Assembly: GCA_021234155.1 (NCBI GenBank)
Contig: JAJEKV010000002.1
Location: 12,452,725 to 12,516,724 of the forward strand
DNA length: 64,000 nucleotides
From: Isoetes taiwanensis
Taxonomy: Eukaryota > Streptophyta > Lycopodiopsida > Isoetales > Isoetaceae
Direction: 5' to 3'
Below are positions 37,299 to 49,499 of this stretch, piece after piece. The notes under the pieces are model-generated. The model saw only the letters and a program-made list of their open reading frames with translations, did no database searches and was not told the origin of the DNA. Position numbers and translations under genes: made by a program. The stretch's first letter is position 1, and each line of letters begins with the position of its first letter.

Positions 37299-37519
37299 CT
37301 TTGTATGTAACAAGTGCACTGCCCTTCATTTATAGAAATTGGATCCGGGCTGCCACCCGCATTAGCCTGTAAGCGGATCCCGGAATTGAGCCTGTAAGCG
37401 GATTCACGTACACATTCTTCCAACCTCCTCTAATCGACCTATAGACACCGGTGAAGGTGACCTGAACGCAATATCCCGCATACAATGTGAAATTCCCAGT
37501 TTATGGGCTAGAATAATAG
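37299..37519. other. Upstream region of the MYB locus
   Basis: About 200 bp with a short duplicated motif (CCTGTAAGCGGAT at 37367 and 37391). No clear promoter element can be named. Confidence 0.3.
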
Positions 37520-37870
37520 CGTCCTCCTATAGGCGTTATGGCCCGGGACGTCCTCTTATAGGCATTATGGCCCAGGAGATATGGCCAGGAGGGCTATGTG
37601 GCTAGGAAATGCCAAGGCCATATGGTAGTTTGGCCGAGACTGATAGATTAAATCCAGCCTGTACACGTGGTGCCCATAACAGAGACATTTTCTGCCCATC
37701 TCACATGGGCCATAACTCGGTGTACATGGTGGGCCATAACTCGGTGTACATGGGCCTGTACTCGATGTACATGGGCCTGTACACGTGTTGCCCATAAGAT
37801 TCTAACAGAGACATTTCCTGCCCATAAGATCCTAACAGAGACATTAATCCCAGCCATCTCACATGGGCCA
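37520..37870. repeat. Minisatellites with GGCCATAACTCGGTGTACAT-type units
   Basis: Two families overlap. A 33-bp unit (CGTCCTC(C/T)TATAGGC then (G/A)TTATGGCCC) is duplicated at 37518-37577. At 37660-37870 a unit of 20-30 bp with GTACATGGGCC, CCATAACTCGGTGTACATGG and TAACAGAGACATTT is repeated about eight times. Open frames here are repeat artefacts. Confidence 0.85.
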
Positions 37871-38379
37871 TAACTTGGTGTCAAAGTGTTCGCATTCGTG
37901 TCGAAGTATTACTTGGGTGGTTCCCTCTAACCTCGAACATGGGTACTAACAAGTCTCTAAAAGGTTACACAAGTCCTCTTTACTTTGCATTCAATGAATA
38001 AAGAATGGCTCCCTGACATAAAGTAGGACATTGTCCTCGTTTAATTGAACGAAAACGTCCTCACACAGTTTTCAAGTATATTCCTCTGGATGAGCCATCA
38101 CTACTATGGCCACCATCATCAGTTCAATTCAATGTACCTCTTGACACATATGAGTTTGGATTCAATGTACCAAAGGACTATTCCTGAGTCTCAAAATCAT
38201 AGAAGATCACCTTTATGAATTCAATTGATCTCAATGAGATTTTTGTTCCTTGCATGTCATTATCAAGCAGGGCATTTACAGTTTTACAATATGATTATGT
38301 CCGTCGCTTGACAAAGACCACCATACCAACATACCAAGACCACCAGCATACCAAGACCACCAGTTGCCTTAGGTCTAAC

Positions 38380-39000
38380 AGTTGAAAACATTTAAAACCA
38401 CATGTTCATTTTATGTAAAACAACGCTGGATTTTATGTAAAACAACATTAAAAAACAACAGCTAGTTTTGAAAAACCATATTATTTTCTTAAAACCACAT
38501 ATTAATTTTTCTGGAAACTAAAACTTAACAACACTAAAAAACAACAGCTCTTTTTGAAAAACCATATTATTTTCTTAAAAACTCATATCACTTTTTCAGG
38601 AAACCAACACTTAGAAACAACGTAGTTAGATCAAATAACCCAGAAAACTACACGCAATTTCTAGCAAAATCGGACATAATTCACTACGTGGTTTCTTAGT
38701 GTTGTCTTTTTTTGCAAAACAACAGTTGAAAACAACATGTGGACCGTTGAATTTTATTAAGAACCACATATCTATTTTTTAAGAAAGCAACACATAAACT
38801 TTTAAAAAACAACATGTAGAAATTACGTGTAGATAATTTTCACAATTCTACGTGTAAGCTTCTCATAAAAAAAGCTACACGTATAAAAATTTGGCCAAAA
38901 ACTACACACAGGACAAAAAACACCACATAGTTTTTTGATGTTTTTTGGCAAAAACCACACTGAAAAACAACATGTGGACCAGTATTGGGGTTGTTGTGTG
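38380..39000. repeat. A-rich repeat field with AAAACCACAT and AAAACAACA motifs
   Basis: A unit of about 105 bp containing AAAAACAACAGCT and AAAACCATATTATTTTCTTA is tandemly duplicated at 38450-38590. Looser copies of AACCACAT and ACAACATGTGGACC continue to 39000. Confidence 0.7.
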
Positions 39001-40955
39001 TAGCATGACAGCACAGGAATTACTGGCCAAAGAGGCCACAGAGGACGGAGAAGATACTTGAGCATCACAAACAAATTCAAGGTACAATAAACTAGTTGTT
39101 ATTCATTAGGCTCTGCATTTTTCAAATTAATATATGAGCTCTTATACATTGGCCATACCCTGCAGGTAGGGATCAAGGTTGATCCCTCTCATTAAGCATC
39201 TACACAGATCATTGTAGGTCATGGAGCAAGTAATGGAGTCGATATTATGAGGAAAACAGGATAGGTTTTTTGCGTCAAGCTCTACGTCATTATCTTGTAA
39301 GCTTTGTCAAATTTGTGTCAGAAGCTCGAAAGTGACACAAATTTACTGAATTGCGTCAAAACTTGTGTCAATACAGTTGCGTCAACCACAACGTCATTTT
39401 TCTGAAAGGTTTGTGTCAATTTTTTGGTATACCTATGTTAGATTTTGTAATGCTAATTGCACATGTATTGTAGAAAGTTTGTGACATCATTTAAAGTCAA
39501 CTATAAAAATAGCTTTATGTCAATCATAACGTCATTAATTCTAAATTTTGAGTCAATTTTGTTACTCATTTGTGTCATATTTTGCCGCAATATTTTGGCA
39601 AATTTTGTGATAAGCTTGTGTCATCTTATACTGCCAAACATATTGGTAGTTTTACATCAATGCTCTGTTACATATTTTGGCATTTACTGATGATTGTGTC
39701 AAGGACGTGTCAACATTGTAGTGTTTTGAAGTAGAAATCCATAGTTTAAAACAATGCCACTATATGAGGGAAAAAACATTAGAAGTATTGCTTAAATATA
39801 ATATCCACCATCTGTGTTTATTCTTATGCATATATGCATGTTCTTATGTCTTATATAGCTCAATCATATTCCAAAAAAAGCAATTGAAAGCAAATTTTTA
39901 CAAAAAAAATCAAAATAAAATTGTTATAAAGCATCATAATGGTCTTCAATATCATGTTCAATGTCATCCAACTCATCATCATTAAAATGCAAGTGCAAGT
40001 TACATATGCAAATTAAAACATGAACCAATGCTTGGAACAACTTCATCTTCAATATAGTCATCACTAATGCCATCATGGCCTAGTTGCCCCCTACTTGCAA
40101 CCTCATCTCATAGAGGAGAGATCATCATTGGAGATCAAAAAAGATTATCAAATTATGTTCGGGGTAATGCACCATTTGTATTTTTATTATGCATTATAAG
40201 TGTAATATTGTCGTCAATAATATCAAAGTGCGAGACGTCAACTTCCCTTTCTAGTACAAGCATGAAGTCTTCTTCTACGTAACCCGATTGCCCATCTTCA
40301 TTACCAGATGTCGGCTCATTATTGTACTCAGGTGCAGGAATTCTAATTACACGACAAGATCTAGGTTGAGAATGTATAATGATCTATCAATACTTATTGG
40401 CAAAATTTGGATGAAAGAAGACTCATTCAACTTGATTTAAAAAAAAAACAAATGGCTCATCCATATTCGTTAACACTTTATGGAGTCAATCTCCATAAAT
40501 TCCAAAGCATGTGTCTTAATTGTTCTTTCACGACCTCTGTAAACAACTTTGAACCAATTTGCTTTCAAGACATTTATACGAAATGCCTAATAATCTAATT
40601 AAATCATATTGGATATGGTTCTGACATAACATACTTCACCATCACAAAGGTTACGATCCCTACTGCTTGCTTTACTTTTTTGTTCAAAGTGTACTATGAT
40701 TTCAGAGTTAAAAGCTACTCTATATTTATCAACATGACTAATATGAAAGGGTTGTCTGTAAGTCCACATGGATATATGAAATCACACCTAGTATAACAAG
40801 AGTATCATTAGTAAGATTATGGTTCCCAACCTTTAATTCCAAAAGTTATGAAATATTGAATGCGTAGCACTGACATGTTACACCACCAACTTCCATGATT
40901 GAAGTACAATACATGGTTATTTCTAGGTTTGTTTTTGTGCCTTCTGTAGGGCAAT

Positions 40956-41017
40956 GAAGAAGAGGAAGAGGAAGAGGAAGAGGAAGAGGAAGAGGAAGAG
41001 GAAGAGGAAGAGGAAGA
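40956..41017. repeat. (GAAGAG)n microsatellite
   Basis: About ten perfect hexamers of GAAGAG. The same hexamer array occurs at 57549-57613. Confidence 0.95.
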
Positions 41018-41139
41018 CACATGACCTCGTAAATAATTATTTGCACTACTAGTGTCGTTGGTGCCACTATTGTTCATGGTGAGAAGCAACTGCCAAAATG
41101 CCAACAAAAACATGAACGTGCCAAAAAGGTGCAAGATGC

Positions 41140-41790
41140 CAATATGAACCTAGTAATATGAACCACAATGGAAAATGCATCAATGCCAAGAAACAACAAA
41201 TTAAAAATTCTAATGAATGAATTCACTGGTTAAATAACATTTGATTTCCATGGAATTTTACAAAAGGTTGGAATCCCATCACAAACAAATGACTTCAAGC
41301 TTGTCACTCAAGCAAGGAAATATAATGACCATTATAATACAAAGACGACTTTTTGTTTTGGTAAAGACAACACGTTTTATTGGAACACTAGAAACTGGTA
41401 CCCAGTTTCTAGGTGCAATATGCCAAGATGAACCTAGTAACATGTATATATTCCCAAATGCTACCACCATCGTGGAAAATGATCCAATGCCAAAATGCAA
41501 CAAAAATGAAAAATTGTAATGAATGAATATTGGTGGTCTAACAACTCAATGTCTAATTTCCATGGAATTTAACAATGACAAGAACCAATCCCATCACAAA
41601 CAAATGACTTCAAACTTGTCACTCGAGCAAGGAAATACAATGTCCATTATAATACCATGACTTTATAGTAAAGAGAAGAGTACTAAACACGTCCATAACA
41701 TTTTATTAGAACACAAGAAAATGGTGTTAGGTTTCTACATGCAATATGCCAAATATGAAACACGCTACCGTTTTCTTAAAACCAATGACC
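41140..41790. repeat. Tandem duplication with a unit of about 300 bp
   Basis: Blocks GCCAA(T/G)ATGAACCTAGTAA, CCCATCACAAACAAATGACT, TTGTCACT(C)(A/G)AGCAAGGAAA and CCATTATAATAC appear in the same order at about 41140-41340 and 41423-41665. A partial third copy starts near 41747. This is an internal tandem array of the surrounding element. Confidence 0.8.
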
Positions 41791-42321
41791 AGGGGTTTCG
41801 AACCATGATGGGTTTATTTATGGGCTATAGAATTTCGAACCTAGACATTGAATGAACCGACAACCGAATAAGGAATTTGATTATGGAATTTCTATCACCC
41901 GCCGAACAAAAATGCATGCCAAGAATAGAAAAAAAGCTTGGCGCCAAACTTCGTGCAGCGAACTCTCTGATTCTTGTTGCCATCGCCCGTCCAACTCCTT
42001 CAACTTGCTCCATTTTTCTGGATTTATTATGCTGGGTCTGTTCCAGTTCCGTTCCAGTTTTTCCAGTTCCGTTCCTTGATGGGTCTAAGTTTCCATTTTA
42101 AGCTTTTGCTTTGCTTGTTTCAGTGGCTGGTAGGCAAGACAAAGGTCAGGGCAAGTCCATGCTTTTGGCCATTGGGAGTTCTAGGTATTATGCTTCTATT
42201 CAGTACGTTACATGCCAAAAGGTTCTTGACTTGCTTTTGTATTTAGGTAAATGTAGCAGTTGTAGATGTATTTGTTAGAAAAAAGGATTCGATTATTTCT
42301 TACCATTACGATTCACAGTAG

Positions 42322-42772
42322 GGCCAAGTGCACAGACATGATGCTGCTATTTCTACTATGAGTACTGCACTAAAACGTTCTCTCAAGAATTCGCATGCCA
42401 AAGGAAGTCTCCTTGGACCTGTTGGCTTAGGAGAAAGTATTGGGACTTTTCTTATTGCACCATTTAGATCTCTTCCTCTTGGTGTTCCAAAGGTTTGTAT
42501 CCATTGTTTCAAGTAGGAATGCATCTTCATATGTTGAATGTTTAGATCTAATATGTCCATATTATCAAATATAGCTGGTGAGTAACAGGGATAATAGCTT
42601 CTAGGGTTCAAATGGTGTCCGATTTTGGCAGCCTTGGAAAACCCTCACCACGTTTGGGGTTACAACAGGCTGTGTGGATGCTGCTATAGGAAAAGGATTT
42701 GAGATTCTTGTCTCTCATGCAACTGGTACTGGACGAAAAGTGTTATGCAGTGATATTTCTTCTAGAGATTAA
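42322..42772 (+). CDS. Two C-terminal exons of an unrecognised plant protein
   Basis: Exon A (42322-42492; acceptor CACAGTAG, donor AAG|GTTTGT) reads GQVHRHDAAISTMSTALKRS, LKNSHAKGSLLGPVGLGESI, GTFLIAPFRSLPLGVPK. Exon B (42632-42772; acceptor TTGGCAG) joins in phase 0 as PWKTLTTFGVTTGCVDAAIG, KGFEILVSHATGTGRKVLCS, DISSRD and a stop. Both exons are free of frame damage, unlike most genes here. The protein looks like a soluble Gly-rich domain; I cannot name it. An upstream frame from ATG 41883 (MEFLSPAEQKCMPRIEKKLG) could be an earlier exon. Confidence 0.4.
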
Positions 42773-43959
42773 TTAGCTGATTGGCCTGCAATTTAGGCTG
42801 CCTGTTCAAACTTGGTGTAGATGCTAGGCTCCGCACCACTTCTTATAGACATTTTTGATGTGGCAAGATGTCAAGATTATAGGGGCCTCATGTTGTCTTG
42901 CAATGGCTTGTATAAAAAGTGCGAATGAGGAATGGCACCATTTTAGACCTTACAGAATTTCTACTACATGGAGCTGTTAGTTCGAGACAATATTCTTGTT
43001 TTCACAGCAATCTACTCAGGCCCAATGAAATGATCACATGGAGTATCAATATCTGTAAACCCCTTGTTCATTATATCTGTGTATGTGAATGCTAGTAATA
43101 TCAACGATTTATTTTATGGTTGTCGAGTGATATGCATTTAAAATGTATGTATAAGTCAAAGTACAGAACTAGCATTGTCAGGATCCTTTTTATCATGGGC
43201 ACATGGAAGGCAAGGATTCTAACACTTATTGCTCACTTGACAGCATGATGAGAGCATCCATACATCTTCGGTGGTCAGGCTTAAACATGGATGCAATTGC
43301 AGGAAGTCATTATGCCTTAAACAAACAAAGATCGAATAATGCTATCAGGTACTAAAAATGGATCCTCAGATTCTTGTTTTCGACATGCAATGTTCATCTT
43401 ATTTCCTTCTCTGGGCTAGTGTCGGCTGCTCTGATGGCAAGAATATTTTTTTAAAAAAGGGAGGTAAAGCATTTCATCGCCTTTGTGCATCAAAACTCTC
43501 ATCATTTTTTTAATCCACTTCTTCCAGGCTCTGAACCACAAAAAATTGAGAAGGATGTTGAATCACACTGAAAGAAGTCTGAGTTACAGTTTTGTTGAAA
43601 AATATGGAAGCAGCAGCACAAATTTTGTCTGAAAGCAATGATAGGCTTTGGAGCCATAAAACAAGGAAACTCATTCATAGCAGATAGTCAAAAGTAATCC
43701 ACAATCAGTTGCTCTGTTACAAACACACTTATGGGTAAAAGCATGAAAGGGTGTCTATAAATGTATCCCTTTTGGTACATGTGGCTATATTACACAAATC
43801 ACCCAAAGTACCCAAAAAGTACATGCATAGCCAAAACATATCCGAAATTTAGCTTAAATGTATATGCAAAGTACATAAAATCGAAAAGTGTATGTTTATA
43901 CAAGCAAAAAATAACCAAAATGTACGTGAAAAGTATCCATATTTGTACATCAATTCAGT

Positions 43960-44165
43960 ACAATGTACGCACACCCTTTCATGCTTTTACCCTTATTGAC
44001 ATGTATGGAAAGTGTGAATGGATAGAAGATGCAGAAACTATCTTTGACAAGTTGGAAAATGAAAATGTAGTCCTATGCACTGTATTATTTGCTAGATATG
44101 CACAATGTGGAGATGGCTTAATTGCACTAAACTGCTTTGGGAGTAAGAACAGAGTAAGCTTAACA
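43960..44165 (+). pseudogene. PPR protein fragment
   Basis: The frame reads AFTLIDMYGKCEWIEDAETI, FDKLENENVVLCTVLFARYA and QCGDGLIALNCF. This is a near-perfect pair of half-repeats of PLS-type pentatricopeptide proteins, organelle RNA-binding factors often used in RNA editing (family norm: LIDMYAKCG-x-x-x-x-A-x-x-x-F). Only about 1.5 repeats remain, without start or stop logic, and it lies inside the second CACTA-like segment. Confidence 0.7.
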
Positions 44166-46964
44166 AGCTCCGCATCCTATCACCTGGAAACCCAGTTTTT
44201 TATGTTGGATCTAACCAGCTCAGCCACGAATGGAATGATATAAACGCCCCATCTGCCAAAGGGTATGATTACAGCCAAATGGGAATATGGAGCAACATCT
44301 TCTATGCTGAGAGGTTTCAACTTTGCGAGCTTTAGGATAGGTAACATACATTGTCCAGCAGCTTCAAAAACCCCACAAATAAGATGTTGTGGGCAATTTT
44401 TGGAGCAATGGAAATTATAGCTTGAGAGTGCAGGCAACAGGGGCGACACTTCATTACTTCCAGAAAGAACGCAGAGTGCTTAAGAATTTTCTCCTCTGCC
44501 AGAGAAGCCTGCAATCCTTTAATTTTTTTTTTTTTTGTTGCAGGTCTCAGTGATTCTAGAAGGCTGAAATCGACTTTATCATGCAACTCAAACCTCAATA
44601 TTGCTCACTTAAAGCTAAACTGCCCCTAAGGCCTGATTTTGGCCTGATCCAAGCCGTTTCCAAGAATTGGACATCTATGGTGACCCAACAACAATTTGCA
44701 CCAGAATCCCATCTGTTATCAGGAGCTTATCTGACCTAATTCCAGCCCTTATAGCCTAAATTTCACTTGCTTTAAGTGGGTTTTAAGCATCTCTATTTGC
44801 AGAGTTGGGGTGGAAGAGACCAAAGAAGATTTTCTTATCTTCTTATAAGGTACGTCTTTATTATGTCAGAATGGAAAAATGTACCTAGTATTTTCTATTC
44901 TCTTACCTCGTCAACTAATTGGTGTGACTCTGGTCATTTTGTGCAACTCAAGTAGAAGAAGCATCTGAAAAAGTTTCCATCTATTGCATGTTATTCTTGG
45001 GACCATAGATTCCCTTCAATTGTCTATCACATTCCCCAGTATGAGCAGGAACCCCTTGCGTCAAGCATACCATTTGTGGGCAAATATGGTCGGTGTTCTA
45101 GAAGTCGAAGATGCAGTTGTCCACAGATTCTTACTACAAGCTTCTTCTCAATTCCAATGACGCATCTGGTTGTGAACTCAGGTCCTATACCGGATCCTGT
45201 GCCGTGACTAAGTCTGCAAAATAACCATCTTGCTATATTACTATCTTCAAGCTAACTTGTTATCTTGAGTTTTCAATGTTCTTTTGCACTCAATGCATAA
45301 AGCAATCAAAAATTCACAACTATGATATAATATGTGCTCAAAAAATTGACACATTGATGCCACAAATTATATAAATAAAGGTCACAAATATGCTATAAAA
45401 AATTGGATAATATTGGTATAATTGTAAAATAAATGATACAAAACATGATGTAAGAGAGTCACAGATCTGACGCAAAGGATGTTATTCTATGAAAGGTAAG
45501 GATGGCAATACGATGTGACAATGTAGCTGCATAGCAGAAATCAATCTCATATAAGAATGTGATGCAATTGTTAAATAACTTGGATATAAACTTGACACGA
45601 ACATGTAATGCAATTGCCACAAATGTTGTCATTGTGTCATTTTTGTGTTATATAGCTATGACCCAATAGTTGACGCAAAAGGTGACGCCCATGCGACATC
45701 AAAGTATAGAACCTTTAGCGTCAACCTCGTGACATTTAGTGGGAATTTGAGAATACACATTGTGTCACTTTAGTTGACGCTATACCCGACGGAAAACACC
45801 CTATTATGTTGTAGTGAGAAGCAGGCTGCAACGAAACATCGCTGGGACGACGTCGACATAGCTAGCGGATGGCTTCTGCCATCAAATGCAAATGTTGCAT
45901 AACTTGGTGTACTCAATAATTTTGTATGTATATTTCATCAATAATTTTGGTGGCGAATGGTCCACGAATTAATATTGTATGTGAATACTTAAGCTTCAGC
46001 AGTAGGTGATATTACTTGCACTTGAGCAAGTAAGCTTAGCTTAAAATTCTCAAAATCATGTTATTCTCTCCAATTAATGAAATGTTGCTTACTTCGCACA
46101 TTCTATTTTTCATAACAAGAGATGCTTAATAAGGTGCAAAGCAAAGGAAGTAAGTTTTGCATCTTATTGACTATGTTCTTGGAGCTTAAATAATTTTAAT
46201 GAAAGATTCATTTGTATTCGTAATTTGTTTTGACACATTTGCTTGAGCTGTAACAGCAGTTTATACCCTGTTTTGCAAAAAAAAGGAACAATAATCAAAG
46301 ATCAACTGGCATATGGGCCTATTCTCCATGAGTCATTGAGGTCGGAACAAAGAAAATATAACAAATCTATTCAACCAATCGCAGGTCCCATTGGAACAAA
46401 GGAAACCTACCAAATTTTGTTGCCCCAATCCTCGGTTCCTTAGAACAAGAAAAATCTGCCAAACTTATTAATTCGATCCTAGGCAGGCAAAACACTTGCA
46501 ACATCAATTAACTCAAATGTGCGCAATTTACGTTAGTTTGATTTTACGTTAGTCTAATCACTGAAAGTTACCAAGCATTCATGATGCTATGGAACAGCCA
46601 TGTGTTCTCTATTCTCACATGGGCTGATGCAGACGCCCCTAATAAGGCTTCATGTTTAACCAGTCACTAGCATACTACTTATCTAGCATGACAAAGCCAT
46701 GAAACATGGGCACTTCATAATTGCACTTAAGGGAGGATAAGAACTTGATCATTCATCCTTAAATTGGAGTGCAATTCTAGACAGGCTTATCCACCTATAT
46801 TATCAGGAAAGCAGCAGGCTAGAGAAAGCAAACTAGGAGACAGTTGCAGATCATTCATATAAACTAGGAACGGTGCCCAGCATTGCTGGGCATAAGCTGA
46901 GAACTTGTAAATGATACATTGTTGAATAACCCAAGAGTACTCCATTGTTAAAGTATTCAACATC
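44166..46964. other. No gene recognised apart from the CACTA right end
   Basis: Unassigned sequence. From about 45330 to 45816 it is the subterminal repeat field described above. A short palindromic GTGCCCAGCATTGCTGGGCA lies near 46874. Confidence 0.4.
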
Positions 46965-47365
46965 ATTTCTCTTTCCCTTTGCCATTTACTCTATCCCCAT
47001 TTTACCCTTTTTCTTTCCCTTTTCCTCGTTTTCCCTGCACACTTCACGTTTTCCTTTCTTTTTTTTTTTCTCGTTTCTTCTTTTCCTTTTTTTCACATCC
47101 ACTCTCACTTTCCTTTTTCACGTTGGACTTTTTCTTTCCTTTTTCCCACGAGAGATGCCCTCCCAGTATACAATTTACCCCAAAGACATACATAAGCACT
47201 CCCAAACTCCCCTCTTTCCCAAACTCCCCTCTTGCATATATACGTACATAAACTGGTCAACCTCCTCGCTTTCCCTTTCCTCTTGTTTTTTTCGCCCTTC
47301 AATTTCCCCTTTCCTTTCGCCCTTCAATTTCCCCTTTCCTTTGCCCTTTTTCTTTTTCCATTTTC
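46965..47365 (+). repeat. Pyrimidine-rich low-complexity tract
   Basis: About 400 bp of TTTCCC/TTTTC-rich sequence. It yields a 144-codon Phe/Pro/Ser-rich open frame that is a composition artefact. GCCCTTCAATTTCCCCTTTC is duplicated near 47295-47340. Confidence 0.8.
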
Positions 47366-47729
47366 CCTTACGAGATTAAAGTATGACCAATCACGTTAAA
47401 GTATGACAAATCATGTTAGTGGGAAGTTGTGCAATAAATCTCGGCCTTTGGATACAATTATATGATCTCAGCCATTCAAATTAGGACTTATGCAACACAC
47501 TAATATAAGATGACAAAATGTATAGCCACGTTGGAAGGCCAAATTCTTTCTCAATACACTACTTTAAAGCTTCTTCAATCAGCCTTTACAAAATAGAAGA
47601 GGCAAAATGAGCATGAGAATCATGTACAAAATAGAAGAGGCAAAATGAGCATGAGATGCTTTATAGCATGTAAAATCAAGCATGGGCTGCTTCACCAGCA
47701 ATCCCTTTACAAGACCCAGCTTAGCCAAG

Positions 47730-49449
47730 TCATTTCTCGTCTAGAGCCAAACAGGCCAATTCCTCTGTCGAACTTGAAGGTCTACTCGGCTTAAACTCAT
47801 ATGGCCCTTGTCTTACACCCCAAACCTGTAAACCACTAGCCATAACTACTCTAATACCATGAAGTGGAAAGGTTTAACTAAAATTTTACCTGCTCGCCCT
47901 CGTCATTATAGGCCCGGTTCCAACTATGGACCTCACCATCTTTATAAATTGTGAGCTCTGATGTGCATCTACTGGCACCATTCTAAAGAAATTGAAGCAA
48001 TTATTAGGTAACTTTCAGCTAGTTCAACTAGGAAAGATAAAAAATCATACCCAGGAATTTGGAAATCCACCAAAGCGGGTAGATCCTTCTCAGACAAACA
48101 AGGCTTTCGGCTGTTCAGTATGATGACAAGTAAACTGAGGTTAAATGTTCTGCTATATCCTACAAATATTCAGAAGTAACACAGGATTCCATATTACCAA
48201 CCAATTTTGCAAAATACCTATTGAAAAAAAATATTCTTCTTACCCCCACAACTTCTTCTGGTTGCGGTCTTTGATTCTTGGGTCTGTCACAAAAGTTCCT
48301 GTATTCCTCAACATCCCTTACTGCATAAGACGCTACCTGCAAACATCATAATACTTACTAGGTTTTAAACCTGTCAATAAAGAAAAATGGTAGTTTTACC
48401 TCCACATCACACGTCATTTCTTTAGGACAAGGCTTCACAACATAGAATCTCTGATCCACAAGACAGCCAGATGTCAGTTTAGGATAACACGGTATCTGGT
48501 AAAACTAAAGATAACATTATTGATTCTCAGCCTTTCAGAGAACTTTAACCCATACTGAATATTACCATGCTGACCATAATATAGAAAGCGGGACAAATTG
48601 CAACAAAGTACAATAACTGCTATAAACATTCAGAAGACACACATACCTGTCTATAAGGCCTCTCAGGTGTTCTTCTGAATGCCTGGAGTACAGGGAGATA
48701 AATTTAAAAGAGTATAGGACTCAAGGCACAACAAAGCCGAGTAAGAAAAAATCTAGTACCAGGTTCTTCCAAGGGGAAAAAAGAAAAGAAAAGAAGCAAA
48801 AACAATAAACCTGTTCATGGTACAAAACTTGTGATCCATCAGCAAGAATAGTTGCCGGGCAAGTAAGCAGCCTGCATGTATAAGAAGATTTCCTCAAAAT
48901 TCTTCAAAACATGTTGCCACGCCAGATTTCCATCAAGTTCATCTCCTATTCTTGCAATTCTGTATAAGAAATTGATTCATGGCAGAATCAAAGGCATGTG
49001 ACTCAAGTTAATTTGTCACTTGTAGAAATATGGACGAGTAATCCCCAAAGATAACATAGGTCACCTTAGATTAAAATATGTCATGGGGTCCTTAGCTGCC
49101 TGTTCCTGTGAGAACTGGATAAAATGAAAACGATTTAACTATAAGGAAATAAACTGAAATCTTGTATAACAATTGATGAATGACAAATCGATGTATTAAA
49201 AAGATTTAAACAAGCATCAAATGCGACAAAATCTACAACTAAAGCTACCTTTTCACCACTGAGAGCCTTGGTCACGATATGAGCATGATCCCATCTGGTC
49301 CTACTCTTGTAAGTAAGTTTTCGAAGCAGAAAAACACCGCCTAGCAAGCAAACCGCTTTAGAGACTAGACCTGGAACGCCATTCCATGAGACAGATGCAG
49401 GCTTCTCAGAATCGGAACCATTAGCAGAATTTGGAAAAACGCCCACCAT
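47730..49449 (-). CDS. CRL: CRL (CRUMPLED LEAF), CpcT/CpeT-type chromophore lyase, nine exons
   Basis: CRL is a plastid outer-envelope protein needed for normal plastid division; it belongs to the CpcT/CpeT chromophore-lyase fold. Exons (minus): 49449-49249 (67 codons; anchor VSKAVCLLGGVFLLRKL, then TRWDHAHIVTKALSGEK), 49114-49065 (FSQEQAAKDPMTYFNL), 48871-48811 (LLTCPATILADGSQVLYHEQ), 48682-48647 (AFRRTPERPYRQ), 48450-48400 (RFYVVKPCPKEMTCDVE), 48336-48244 (RDVEEYRNFCDRPKNQRP), 48159-48051, 47982-47890 (CTSELTIYKDGEVHSWNRAY), 47825-47730 (VWGVRQGPYEFKP, then stop). All borders are GT-AG and all phases agree. Exon 7 is the exception: DIAEHLTSVYL is followed by a stop and frame shifts before GSTRFGGFPNSW, giving 109 nt where 105 are expected. 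Without that it would encode about 262 residues, the usual length. I chose ATG 49449 because the Arabidopsis protein starts close to this point; an upstream ATG at 49500 is in frame. Confidence 0.92.
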
Positions 49450-49499
49450 GTCCAGATGCTTAGAAGAAGCAATCTGAAGCCGAAATGCACAACTGCACA

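Larger units (their letters stand above)
39246..45816. mobile_element. Second CACTA-like segment with GTGTCA/TGACAC subterminal repeats
   Basis: The right end reads, on the minus strand, CACTACAACATAATAGGG then TGTTTTCCGTC, a CACTA terminus. The left side at 39251-39290 (ACAGGATAGGTTTTTTGCGT and CAAGCTCTACGTC) aligns with the inner part of it in inverted orientation. GTGTCAA/GCGTCAA words are dense at 39270-39720; the reverse words TTGACAC/TTGACGC are dense at 45330-45790, as expected for subterminal repeats. A further TTGTAGTG at 39715 may mark a nested small relative. No transposase is visible; the interior holds exons of an unknown gene and a PPR scrap. Confidence 0.5.

Noticed and set aside
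37565-37884. Overlapping frames on both strands near 37.6-37.9 kb
   Set aside because: They are translations of the GGCCATAAC minisatellite.
40817-41134. Poly-Ser and Leu-Pro frames on the minus strand
   Set aside because: Artefacts of the (GAAGAG)n array; the same explains frames at 57285-57703.
46945-47379. 144-codon Phe/Pro/Ser-rich open frame
   Set aside because: It is the translation of a pyrimidine-rich low-complexity tract; no domain, no start context, no splice logic.
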